Assembly (NCBI RefSeq): GCF_023159225.1
Contig: NC_063180.1
Span: 9,483,297-9,547,296 of the forward strand
From: Perognathus longimembris pacificus
Taxonomy: Eukaryota > Chordata > Mammalia > Rodentia > Heteromyidae
Length of the DNA: 64,000 bases
Reading direction: 5' to 3'
Below, in pieces: positions 37,232 to 47,595 of this stretch. Positions within the stretch are counted from its first letter, which is position 1. Every line of letters starts with the position of its first letter. The notes beneath the pieces were generated by a model. It was not told the DNA's origin, searched no databases, and was given only the letters and a program-made list of their open reading frames with translations. Made by a program: the position numbers and the translations under genes.

Positions 37232-38328
37232 ATGGGCAGAAGAAACACAAGAAATATGGCAAACAATGAAGTCTTATCTCCCACTCAAAACAAGCAGGAA
37301 GCAGAGCAGTCAATCAAAGACATAGAAGAGAACCCCCAAAATGCTCTACAAAGTCTACTGATAAACATGATAAATGAAAAGTTTGAATCTTTTCAATCAT
37401 TTATTCTAGAGCATTAATGGAGAATTTCATGGCATCCACAAATAGAAAGATAAATGAATTTCAAGAGTCAAATGAAAAGATAGCTACCCAGCTAAAAGAT
37501 TCGAGAGACAACACTCAAAACCAAATGAATGAAGTTAATGAAGTAAAGAAGTCCATACAGGACCTAAGAGATGATATGGAAATCATCAGAAAAGACCAGA
37601 GGAAAAGAGATTCGAAATCAAGTAGCTAGCCAACAGTCCCGACTAACTGAAGCAGAGGATCGAATCTCAGGAGCTGAAGATTCCCTAGAATCTATGGAGA
37701 AAGATAAAAAATTAATACAAAACCAATCCATTCGACAAAACAGATTGTTCCAGTAGACTCAAGATACAATCAGAAAGCCCAATTTAAGGATAATAGGTAT
37801 TAACGAAAACCTGGAGAAAGAAGTTAATGGAATAGGCAACCTATTTAACAGAATATTAGCTGAGAACTTCCCAAATATCCAGAAGGAAAGGCCTATACAG
37901 ACACAAGAAGCATTTAGAACCCCTAACCGACCAGACCAGAATAGGACATCCCCCCGACACATTATGATCAAAACAGGATCAGTAGAGTCCAAGGAAAAAA
38001 ATCCTTAAAGCTGTTAGGGAGAAGAAAACAATCACATATAAAGGAAAATCAATCAGAATTACCCCAGACTTCTCAGCAGAGACCATGAAAGCAAGAAGAG
38101 CCTGGAATGAGGTATGCCAAACCCTAAATAAAAATAACTACCAAGCAACAATAGTGTACCCAACCAAACTCTCATTCATAGCCGAAGGTCAAATAAGTCT
38201 TCCACAGTAAGGAAAACCTGAAACAATATATCTCTACCAAACCAGCCTTACATAACATTCTCAAAGATGTACTATACAGAGAAAATAATCAAGATCCCAA
38301 TTCAGACAGAGAAATGAACCCTAAATAG
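37232..38328 (+). pseudogene. L1 ORF1 protein, broken
   Basis: Begins MGRRNTRNMANNEVLSPTQN, with a helical Gln/Glu/Asn-rich coiled-coil region, and ends REMNPK. Several frame changes are visible: an in-frame stop before MENFMAST at 37417, a shift near 37600, a stop near 37756 and a further shift near 37998. Residues in the pieces match the minus-strand copy closely. Confidence 0.92.
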
Positions 38329-39225
38329 TAAACCAAAATAACAAATCAACAAGTGGGAAGACTCAGCCTTTAACAAGATAGGGACAATGAACAAAACAAA
38401 TGATCAGCTCTCAATCCTATTTCTCAACATTAATGGACTTAATTCACCAAGCAAACGACATAGGCTTATAAATTGGATCAAAAATCAAGATCCATCTTTC
38501 TACTGCCTCCAAGAGACTCATCTATCCAGCAAAAGTCAACATCTACAAGTGAAAGGCTGGAATCAAATCTATCAAGCAAATGTCCCCCATAAGCAGGCCG
38601 GAGTTGCAATCCTAGTATCAGACAAAATTGACTTCAAATTTTAAAAGGTAAGAAGAGACAAAGAAGGTTACTACATACTAATAAAGGGATCTCTCCTACA
38701 GGAAGATATAACCATCCTAAATATCTACACACCAAAAGCAGGAGCACCCAACTTCATCAAACAAACACTACTGTCTCTAAAAACACTCATAGACCCAAAC
38801 ACATTGATAGTTGGGGACTTTAACACTCCACTGTCACCTCTGGACAGATCAGCATGCCAAAAACTGAACAAAGAAACCACAGAACTAAACAATTGCATAG
38901 ACCAACTAGACTTAATCGACATCTACAGAATAATCCTCCCTGAAGCAACAGAATACACATTTTTCTCAGCGGCACATGGAACATTCTCCAAAATAGATCA
39001 CATCTTAGGACACAAAGAAAATCTGTACAAATTCAGAAGTATCAAAACCATTCCCTGCATTCTCTCAGACCACAATGGAATAAAATTAGAGCTCAACTCA
39101 ACCAGCCACCACAAAAAATCCTACAGTTCATGGAGACTAAACAACACACTGCTGAACCATGAATGGGTCATTGAATAAATTAAATCGGAAATTCAAATGT
39201 TTATGGAACTCAATCAAAATGAGGG

Positions 39226-39231
39226 CACAAA
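39226..39231. repeat. Left 6-bp target-site duplication of the provirus
   Basis: CACAAA immediately before the left LTR. The same six bases follow the right LTR at 47596-47601. L1 ORF2 reads across the site once in the uninterrupted copy. Confidence 0.9.
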
Positions 39232-39830
39232 TGTTGGGCCTGGGTAACTGCAGCCATAGTCAGGACATGGGGGATGCAAGGCGAATGAACCAATGCATGC
39301 TTTATTTTAGGAGGGCCAGGATTTATATAGGGTTAGAAATCAATTTCACAACTACAAGGGTAAAAATTAATACAGCATGATATCCATCTCAAATACAAAA
39401 GTGGAGGAAGTTACTACTGTGAGAGAGGAACTTAATACAAAAGCTTTTCCTATTACAGGAGGTAGTTACTACAAAGATTGTTGATATCAAAACAAGGGAT
39501 TATAACCAGTCAAGGCAGAACTATAATTGTCTCCTAGCTACTATCTCCTCAAGGCTAAATAACTTTGATCTTGACTTCCCCATTGACTTGTAAAGAAACT
39601 TCCCTATCTACAGTAAGAATCTAACACTAAAGGTAGCTGGTCAAGCAAGTCTCCTCAGGGAGACTCTAAGCAGGGGGAAAGGGATATTCTCATAACAAAA
39701 GGTGGCTTCCTTTAGCCCACAAACACAAAGGAACTCTTTACTGGGAATGTGTTCCCAAGGGCCTATTAGTGTGCTAATGAGGCATCAGAGTAAGTGTGCT
39801 GAAGCTAAGTTTTCCACTAATTCTCCAACA
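39232..39830 (-). repeat. 3' LTR of the ERVK provirus
   Basis: 599 bp with perfect terminal inverted repeats TGTTGG and CCAACA. Minus-strand signals: a TATATAAA box (complement 39322-39329) and AATAAA (complement 39301-39306), only about 15 bases apart, so R must be short. Confidence 0.94.
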
Positions 39831-39841
39831 ATTCCCCTTTT
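39831..39841 (-). promoter_or_regulatory. Polypurine tract of the provirus
   Basis: AAAAGGGGAAT on the minus strand abuts the TG of the 3' LTR, the position of the plus-strand primer in retroviruses. Confidence 0.88.
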
Positions 39842-39846
39842 ATTTA

Positions 39847-41545
39847 TTAATTTTCTACAGCTGCTTCTCTAGTAAGTTTAAGGGCAGTGAGTAAAACATC
39901 AGAGGATTTACTCCTAGCGAAATGCTTCATTATTGCTATGATAGAACAATATCCTAAGAAAAGACCCATAGCATAAGTATTAAGGCAATAGAAGTGCTTC
40001 CAACACTATGGGTAATACTTTGCCACCACCCCCTGGGGTCTAATTGTTCTAAGGTCTGAGCTAGTCCTTGGGCTATTTTATCAATAGAAGAGGCATTTGG
40101 CAACTCCATTTGAAAAGCTTTAAAAATCTCCCAGTATAAACTTTGCTCACTTAAAGTACCATTTACTATGGCTCCATCTATAAGCATTTGTATATCATTC
40201 CATTCACATTTAGAGGCATAATATTTATAAGGTGTTACACAGACATGACAAGAATTCCAATCACAAGTCAAAAAGTATCGTTGCTGTAAAGCCAAATATT
40301 TCTGTCCAAGCCAAAACACTCCTCCTTTAACAGCTTCTATCTCATCTTGAAGGTGGGTGTTTACTTCCAGCTGATGTTGCCACAGATTATGGGAGTTCTG
40401 GTGCCACTGCACCATAAAGTCACGAGTTTGTACAGGCTGTCGTAATGCGGCTCCGGATACTGCTGCAGTAGTAGCAATGGCAATCAGTCCAACAAGTCCT
40501 GCGATAATCAGTCCAATTGCACGAGGATTCCTCTTCAAAAGCTGCTTGAAAAATTGCATTACTAGTCCTTGTACAGGTCCTCCAGCCCAGGGATGATGCA
40601 TATGAAGAGGAACCCAAAGGTAGTTGCGCTGGGTTAAAATCATGATCCTATCTTGAATAAATTGAAGGTGACATTGTTATTCAAGCAAGTATACAGTTTA
40701 CAATTAATGCAGGCAATGGTATTATTAGTTATGTTTATGGGGCTTGTGGAACTTGTGGAAAATGAACACAAGCAGAGAGATTATAGGTCTTTACAACTGT
40801 GAAGTTGTAGGAGGCCGAGGATCCTTTAGTTCCCGTGTAAGTTCCATTGACCAGCAATACAGGGGCCACAGAGGCGGCTAATTTCCATAAATGACGCTGA
40901 GGAGGAAATAGCATATTTCCATGGGTGAGAGCAGGCCGGGGGTCACTAAAGCCTGCTCCAAACCACCCTAAAAGCTGTTTAGCAGACATGGCATTGGACA
41001 TATTCATAGATAAAGTAGGGTCACAAGATGAGTTATATTCAGTGCAGTTTTTCAACCACACACCAAAAGGTCCCCAATCATACCAAGTATGGTGGGATGT
41101 ATTCCAAATAGTTGGAAAAATTCCTCGACAACTTTCCCAACGTCTCTCAGTAAAGTTTAGGTTCAGATAAGTAAAACTGTCACATTTAGGCAGGCCAGCA
41201 GGGCTAGGATAATTGTCTAATTTATAGGTATGAGATCCCACAGACTAAGAAGACAGTCTAACCAGCTGAGTTCTACTGGAATTGTATGAACCTCGGTGCT
41301 GAATCCAATATTGATATCTAAAAGGATAACATGGAGAATGGCCTAGACAGATAGCTTTAGAGAACTGAGTTAAAAGATCGTCCTTCTTCCATGGGAAAGA
41401 CTGGAATGTCAGATCCATAAGGGGGAGAGAGTAATTAGGAATAGGTGTAAAAACAGAGACAGAGGCTTCTGTCCATAATTATGGACGTAATAAAGGAGGG
41501 TTAGAAATATAGGCCCAATACATTACCTCTGATGTAGCCCCTACA
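39847..41545 (-). pseudogene. Betaretrovirus-like env (SU and TM), broken
   Basis: Env mediates entry of retroviruses. The SU remains span about 41545-40735 with several N-X-S/T sites (for example NLNFTE, NTSH, NGTY) and two in-frame stops (the later one near 41247). A frame change between 40735 and 40643 leads to a 229-codon TM frame (40643-39954). It contains a weak basic cleavage-site remnant RNPR (residues 38-41), an Ala/Gly/Ile-rich fusion-peptide-like stretch (about 42-67), a heptad-like region, a Cys cluster CDWNSCHVC (127-135) and a hydrophobic stretch at the end. That membrane span is interrupted by a frameshift near 39975; the cytoplasmic tail continues in another frame to a stop at 39847-39849, beside the polypurine tract. 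Confidence 0.85.
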
Positions 41546-41649
41546 GGTTATCAGTGCACACCTGTCCATTAGAATGGCCTTATAACTTGAATGAGAATGT
41601 CTCACCCCGGTCTTGATGCACAGGAGGGTGTTTGTTGCTGGATCCACTG

Positions 41650-43560
41650 GAGCAGGTGCTAGAAAGATGGGCTGTCTTCTGTAGAAACATAAGCATATCC
41701 TTGCCCCTGGGGTATTATCTCCCCTGGGACACAATCTAGCCCCATACCCAATCAAGTCCAGACAGCCTGTGGCTTGTTTAACAAAGGCAGGGCTAAGAAG
41801 TGGTGCTCTGCTCTGGCCATTATATCTCCTAGAGGCAAATTTTTAAAATTAAGAACAAATAAATTAATAACAAATATTGCTTCTGCAAACTATCTATACT
41901 CCCCCTCTTTGACTTTTTAATTTGTGTTTTTAGGGTATAGTGAGCTCTTTTTACTATACCTTGACCTTGAGGATTATATTTAATACCTGTAACATGAAGG
42001 ATGTTATGAAATTCTAAAAATTTTTGTACTTGTTTACTGGAATAAGCTGGTGTGTTGTCAGTTTTTATTTGAGAAGGAATCCCCATGACTGCAAATGTTT
42101 CTAGTAAATGTTGAATTATTAATATGAGTCCCTTTTTTCCCTTGTAGAGGCATGGCCCAAATAAATAGAGAATATGTGTCAATGGTAACATGTACGTATT
42201 GTACATGGCCAAATTTAGAGATGTGTGTTACATCCATTTGCCAAATTTTGTTAGGAGCTAGGCCTCGAGGAATAGCACCACGGGGGAGAGTTTGTAAATG
42301 TAAAGGTAGGCAAGTAGGACAATTGGCACTAGTTTGTTTAGCTTGTTTAAAAGGAATTTTATAAGTGACATGTAAATGACCTGTATTAGAATGCCGGGCA
42401 GCATGTTCTTTTTCTGCTGAGGCAAAAGAGACTAAAGCATCTACTTTAGAATTACCATATGCCATAGGACCTGGTAAATTAGAATGAGCACGAATATGAA
42501 CTACATATAAGGAGTGCTGCCTCTGGCGCAACAGGCTCTGTAATTGTTTAAATAGTGAACCTAGTGGGGATTTTATTTGAGAAATATTAGCAGAATATAC
42601 TATTCTGTAACTTATTGTTATGCCAATTGCTAAGGAGTGAGAAAAACTTGATGTTTGTCTTTTATTTAAAATATACATTTGTTATATTTAGTACCACCTA
42701 CAAAAACATTTGGAGTATTTAGAATGGGTTCCGAAAATAAAATATTATCAATAATATAAATTTGTTTTTGAAAAATTGTCATAAAGGACTGGAAGGTAAC
42801 TGGTATAAGATTTTTTTGTTAAAGCCATTTAATGCTAGAGGGAGAAGATTAGAGGGTTATAAGGCAAATTCAAACTGTTGTTTAGGTATAGGGACAATAA
42901 TAAAGTATATATCTTGTCCACTGATTTGCAGGCATCTTTTATAACGTAGTATAATAATAAAACCAATCATCTTTAGATGTGTGGATAGCATTTTAGAGAA
43001 TGTTGGCCTGGTATACATCCATACCAAAGCTTGTTATACTGTGCTAGCACCCCTGTGGGGTAGTTTTCATATAAGTAAAGTTAGTAACCCAATAGGGGCA
43101 GATAAGTCTACCCAGAGCTAAGGAATTTTGAGTCAGGGATTTTTTTTTTATTACGAGCAGTTCCTGACGTGCCTCATCAGTTAATTTTTGAGGGCTATTT
43201 AAATCTGAATCTCCTTGAAGAATGGAAAATAGATTATGCAAAGCATATGTGGGAATCCCTAAGGAAAGGTGAAGCCAATTAATGTCCCTAGTAACTTTTG
43301 AAAATTATTAAGAGTTTTCAACTCTTCAGTCCGAATTTTTATTAGTTGGGGGGTAATTACTTGTCTTCTAACTAAATATCCCAGATACTTAAATGGTTCT
43401 TCTGTTTAAATGAATTTTATCAGGGACAATTATTAAATCATACTGTTGTAAATGTAAAGGAAAAAGTTGTAACAATTTTGGTACAATATTTTTATCAGGT
43501 GCAGCAAATAATAAATCATTTTATTGAAAACCTGTAAGACAAACTGGAGTAGAAATTAAG
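41650..43560 (-). pseudogene. Betaretrovirus-like pol (RT, RNase H, integrase), broken
   Basis: In order on the minus strand: the RT palm (about 43560-43480, DLLFAAPD present, but a TAA at 43523-43521 and a missing codon replace the catalytic motif); the RT thumb (43241-43044, LFSILQGDSDLNSP and LTDEARQELL); the RNase H C-terminus (HIRAHSNLPGPM); integrase with an HHCC zinc-finger remnant (HSNTGHLH, CPTC), then WQMDVTH and KTDNTPAY. The third catalytic position, exactly 35 residues after the second Asp, is Lys ([13 protein letters not shown], codon 41951-41949) instead of Glu. A one-base frame change lies near 42135. No working enzyme can be made. Confidence 0.88.
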
Positions 43561-45744
43561 CGATCATTTTGGTAGCCATAGTTTTCCTATATCCAACTTA
43601 AAACTAACATTTAGGATAGGTCTGTGTTTTAGATCTCATATCTAGAAATCCATTTTTGATCTCAAGTCTTTTGCCAAGCCTGGGTGTATTAGAAGAAATC
43701 TGGAGTCTAGGTGCCACCCATTGCTTTAGGCTACTTGTTTTCACTTCCAAATTTTTTATCTAGAAAGGCATTCTAAAGCCTTTTAAAGTAGAGGCTTTCA
43801 CACCTTCACCTCAGCCTTTATTTGCATAGGAAAACTGAAGCCAAGGGGCACATTGCCTCCTGGTTGTCTGTTTTAAAAGGGCCATTTTTTCTATATACAG
43901 AGAGAAAGTTGTGTACTTCTATCCCCCATTAGTTTATATACCTTAAAATATTTACCTGATTATATGTGACTTAAGATAGTTAATGTTACTATTACATTAC
44001 AGTTTACACTTATAAAATTTAGTACCTGATTCATTAAATTGATACCCAAAACAATTGTAACAATAGTAGACTTAGCAGTGTGCCCCAGAATTATAACCAT
44101 GAGATTCCAGAGTTAGCATATTTGCCTTTTTAATACATCCAAATTGTAAAACTGTACAGAAATCGAGTTATATCAGGTAAACAAATTTTTAACTCTCCTT
44201 TAAGATATTCAAATTTTAATCCATCCTAAGGGGCAGTTTTTAGAAGTATCAGTTAAGTCATACATTTTTACCACGAGGTTTCCAATGTTTACCTGAAAAC
44301 AAAAGAAATAAAAGGAAGGCCTCCATTGGCCTGTCCTAATGAATGGGTTTATCTCCATCCTACTCCTTAGAGCTTGTTGAACTGCCTTGGGGCCATCTTT
44401 CCCTCTCCCACTATGAATGGATGCCCCCATACGGCTGTCCCGTCACGTGGATCAGCTAAGCTGCACTTTTGTCAGTTTACCCCTCACTTCTGAGGATAGG
44501 CTCAAGGGCCCATGTTAAGTTCTTATTTATTTATTTATTCATTTTTAAGCATGAATTAAAGAATTTTTAACTATAGTTCTTTTTTTTAAAAAAAAAAAAT
44601 AAAGTAATAATCATTTTAAAGCTTTTGGTATTGCCCAAACTTGATGACTTTTGAAGTGTAAAGTTACCCTAATCCATTTTTACATCATACATTTTCAATC
44701 TTGAACACATTCTCACCCACATACACTTGCCTGCACGCGCACACACACACATACACACATACACACACATTCACATATGTAAGTATTTATGTAAAAAGAA
44801 CTTAAAAGCACTCAAAACAACTATCAGCTGTATATGTTTTTAGTGTCAAGAGGTATATTTTCCAATCTTACTCTTGTAATGACCAAAACTTAAAACTTTT
44901 AATGAATGATTTTAGCATTGTTTAGTCTTATTCACTAGGGCCTATTAGTTTTGGCAAAGTATCTTAGTATACTAAGTACTTTTTAGCTGAAGATAACTGG
45001 GTTGGGGTCCCCTGAAGTATAACTGAGTCCACCCAGCACTTGACTTAGTGTTTAGCCCAATTTTAGCTATGAGCTTTTGACAGTTTTGAATTACTCTCAG
45101 GCTATGATTAGCTGGCTGTTTGAGCTTGGCTCTTAGCATCCTGCACTTTTTCTGCCTTCTTGAAGAAGGAGACACAGTACATAGTAAATGTTTTGCCCAT
45201 AGACATGTAAATGGACCACAGAAATATGGGAAACAAAAGTTTATGTTTAAAACTAATACCAATCTCAAAGACAAAACTAGTCAAGACAAAACAGGACATA
45301 GAAACAGAGGCTTTTATGCCTTGGATGGCATGTCCAGCGTCCACAAGCTGCCAGCCAGAGTGATGGAAAGTCCATAGGGCCCTGAAAATTCTCAGGGGGA
45401 TCATCCCCAGCGGAGATTTCCATCCCCTGGAAATTAGCCTGCCGAGGCCACCCGCCAGAGGCCTTTTTTCCCCAATTTTGCAGTCCACACAAAACACAAC
45501 TAATCAAACAAGGACAAAGACACATGAAACATGTAGCTCAGGTGCAAATTAAAAGTGCAATTGCAATAAAAATTCTCTTGAGAAGTAAAAGAAAAATCAC
45601 TAGTCCTTCCCCAATTCCAGGCTGATGGACTAAAACAGAGAGTGTCAGCTCCCCTGCTAGTGCCTGGTTGTAAAGAAAAGATGAATGGGAATCCTCCTTC
45701 ACTGGAAGGGAGCCATGAGATGCCCCATATTACAACTGTCCTAA
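43561..45744 (-). other. Unrecognised interior of the provirus
   Basis: About 2.2 kb lies between the proline-rich part of gag and the RT palm, where capsid, nucleocapsid, protease and the RT fingers are expected. I could not see a major homology region, CCHC zinc knuckles or a DTGA-type protease motif. There are an A/T homopolymer stretch at 44580-44600 and short CA runs at 44735-44770. The minus frames 45108-45497, 45277-45525 and 44209-44430 resemble nothing I know. It may be heavily decayed gag-pro-pol, or sequence acquired by recombination or insertion. Confidence 0.5.
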
Positions 45745-46330
45745 GTTAAAATCTGGTCAGTATCTTGATAATGAGGGGGCTGTGCTACACCTCCGGTTGG
45801 AGGGGGTTGAATGACAGGAAAAGTTTGATAGCAAGGGAGAGAAGCAGAACCATAGGACTTAGATTAATTAAAGTAAAAGTGGGCTCCACGGCCGCAATCT
45901 TTTGTTTTTTACTTTCACCTTCCTGACTGCCTCTGGCAGATCGTAAGAGTATCTGTAGCACTTCGACTGCACTGCTGAGCTGCCTAAATTAGAATCATTC
46001 TCTGAAGGAGCATATGTAGACGCCGAAGGTTTATTTGATGTTAATTTTTCTTTAACAAAACTGACAGGAGATTGTTGAAGTGTAGCCATCTCTTTTAGCT
46101 CCTGCCCAATTTGAGTTTTTACCTCCTCAGACAAATTATAAGCCTTCATAGCTTTCTCCACGTCAGCCTCTGGCTCAGCAGCTGATGTTATGATAGCATC
46201 AGGAGACGTCATACTCAGGGCTGCACACATTAATGCCCAAACAGACCAAAATGTAACTGGAACCTTGTCTCCACACCGATATTTATTTTCCACATTATTC
46301 TTTACTCGTTCCCAGACTTTTAAATCTAAA

Positions 46331-46334
46331 GTAT
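46331..46334. repeat. Left 4-bp target-site duplication of the solo LTR in gag
   Basis: GTAT here and at 46643-46646. A 4-bp duplication is the class I (gammaretrovirus-like) value. Confidence 0.75.
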
Positions 46335-46642
46335 TGTTGTGCCAAGTCGCAAGACCACCCCCAAGAAGACCACCGAGATTCAGACACTCCGAAATGCAAA
46401 AGCAAGGCAAGGCTTTATTTAACGAGCTGCCAACTCGGGCCTCGTCCTACCCACCGACACAGCGGAGGTTAGGAGGAAGCCCCGAGCTGTGATTACACAG
46501 GGCTTATAAAGGCAAAGAACAAGGTTACAACAATCAGCTGTGCAAGCAAGATTAGAACACAGGTACAAATCTGATCGGCTCAGGGTTCGATTCTAAAATG
46601 GGGTTCACGTGGTGGGGCCTGACTTCAAAGTCTGGCACCTCA
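46335..46642 (-). mobile_element. Solo class I-like LTR nested in gag
   Basis: 308 bp with ends TGTTGTGCCAAG and CTGGCACCTCA (imperfect inverted repeat) and a GTAT duplication on each side. On the minus strand it carries a TTTATAAG TATA box (complement 46503-46510), AATAAA (complement 46414-46419) and a U5-like region with TTGCATTTCGGAGTGTCTG and CTTCTTGGGGGTGGTC, a gammaretroviral LTR style. No internal sequence remains. The U3 is short, so it may be internally deleted. Removing it restores collinearity of the flanking gag homology. Confidence 0.82.
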
Positions 46643-46938
46643 GTATCTCCCTCCGGGAACCAAGGATTATACTCCACTACTACCTGCATGAACTCATCTC
46701 TTTGTGAACACAAGACCACAGCTCCATTCTGTTTCAGTACATGGTGGATAAGATCAGAAAATGGACTTGATTTAGCTTGTCCCATAACCCTGTAATTTTT
46801 AAAGAATAGGAGCTCACCACACAGATCCCTTGTCTCCTGTGAATTACACACAGATCCCTTGTCTCCTGTGATTTAAAATTATCTCTCACCTCACTCGAGA
46901 GCTCAGCAGTTCCGCAATCTCCTGTGGATCAATTGTCA

Positions 46939-46960
46939 GGTCCCTGGGTCCGGACGCCAG
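46939..46960 (-). promoter_or_regulatory. Primer-binding site of the provirus (tRNA-Lys3-like)
   Basis: Two bases inside the 5' LTR, the minus strand reads TGGCGTCCGGACCCAGGGAC. It matches the tRNA-Lys3 primer-binding site except for two transitions and a two-base insertion. MMTV-type betaretroviruses use tRNA-Lys3. Confidence 0.7.
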
Positions 46961-46961
46961 A

Positions 46962-47595
46962 TGTTGGGCCTGGGTAAAAGGAGCCTTAGTCAGGACATGG
47001 GGGATGCAAGGTGAATGAACCAATGTATGCTTTATTTTAGGAGGGCAAGGATTTATATAGGGTTAGAAATCAATTTCACAACTACAAGGGTAAAAATTAA
47101 TATAGCATGATATCCATCTCAAATACAAAAGTGGAGGAAGTTACTACTGTGAGGGAAGGAACTTAATGCAAAAGCTTTTCCTATTACAGGAGGTAGTTAC
47201 TACAAAGATTGTTGATATCATAACAAGGGATTATAATGAGTCAAGGCAGAACTATAATTATCTCCTAGCTACTGTCTCCTAAATAACTTATCTCCTAAAT
47301 TATCTCCTAAATAACTTTGATCTTGACGTCCCCATTGACTTGTGAAGAGACTTCCCTATCTATAGTGAGAATCTAACACTAAAGGCAGCTGGTTAAGCAA
47401 GTCTCCTCAGGGAGACTCTAAGCAGGGGGAAAGGGATATTCTCATAACAAAAGGTGGCTTCCTTTAGCCCTCAAACACAAAGGAACTCTTTACTGGGAAT
47501 GTGTTCCCAAGGGCCTATTAGTGTGCTAATGAGGCATCAGAGTAAGTGTGATAAGGCTAAGTTTTCCACTGGTCAGAGACATTAATTCTCCAGTA
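46962..47595 (-). repeat. 5' LTR of the ERVK provirus
   Basis: 634 bp, with TGTTGG at one end and a diverged CCAGTA at the other. TATA (complement 47052-47059) and AATAAA (complement 47031-47036) lie as in the partner LTR. It differs from the 3' LTR by local copies of a TCTCCTAAATAACTT-like unit near 47275-47325, a 13-bp extra segment at 47571-47583 and roughly 30 substitutions. The duplication CACAAA follows at 47596-47601. Confidence 0.92.

Larger units (their letters stand above)
45745..46785 (-). pseudogene. Betaretrovirus-like gag 5' part, interrupted by an LTR
   Basis: The ATG at 46785 starts MGQAKSSPF, with the Gly-2 expected for myristoylation. About 46 codons later (PWFPEGD) the frame enters the inserted solo LTR at 46646. 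Gag homology resumes at 46330 in the same frame (LDLKVWERVKNN, VPVTFWSVWALMCAAL) and stops at 45868. A proline-rich piece (IQPPPTGGVAQPPHYQ) follows in another frame near 45800-45745. The insertion plus duplication is 312 bp, a multiple of three, which is why the frame is kept. Confidence 0.85.
39232..47595 (-). mobile_element. ERVK (betaretrovirus-like) provirus, defective
   Basis: 8364 bp, inserted antisense into the plus-strand L1. It has two LTRs, a 6-bp CACAAA duplication (usual for betaretroviruses), a tRNA-Lys3-like primer-binding site, a polypurine tract beside the 3' LTR, and gag, pol and env pieces in the expected order. The LTRs differ at about 5 percent of aligned positions by eye, plus indels, so the insertion is not recent. 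It is disabled by a stop in the RT motif, loss of the integrase catalytic Glu, frameshifts in gag, pol and env, and an LTR inserted in gag. Infectivity or retrotransposition from this copy is not plausible. Confidence 0.93.

Noticed and set aside
45868..46410. 180-codon minus frame taken as one gag ORF from its first Met
   Set aside because: The first 26 or so residues come from the inserted solo LTR. True gag homology starts at about 46330 and begins again upstream at 46785.
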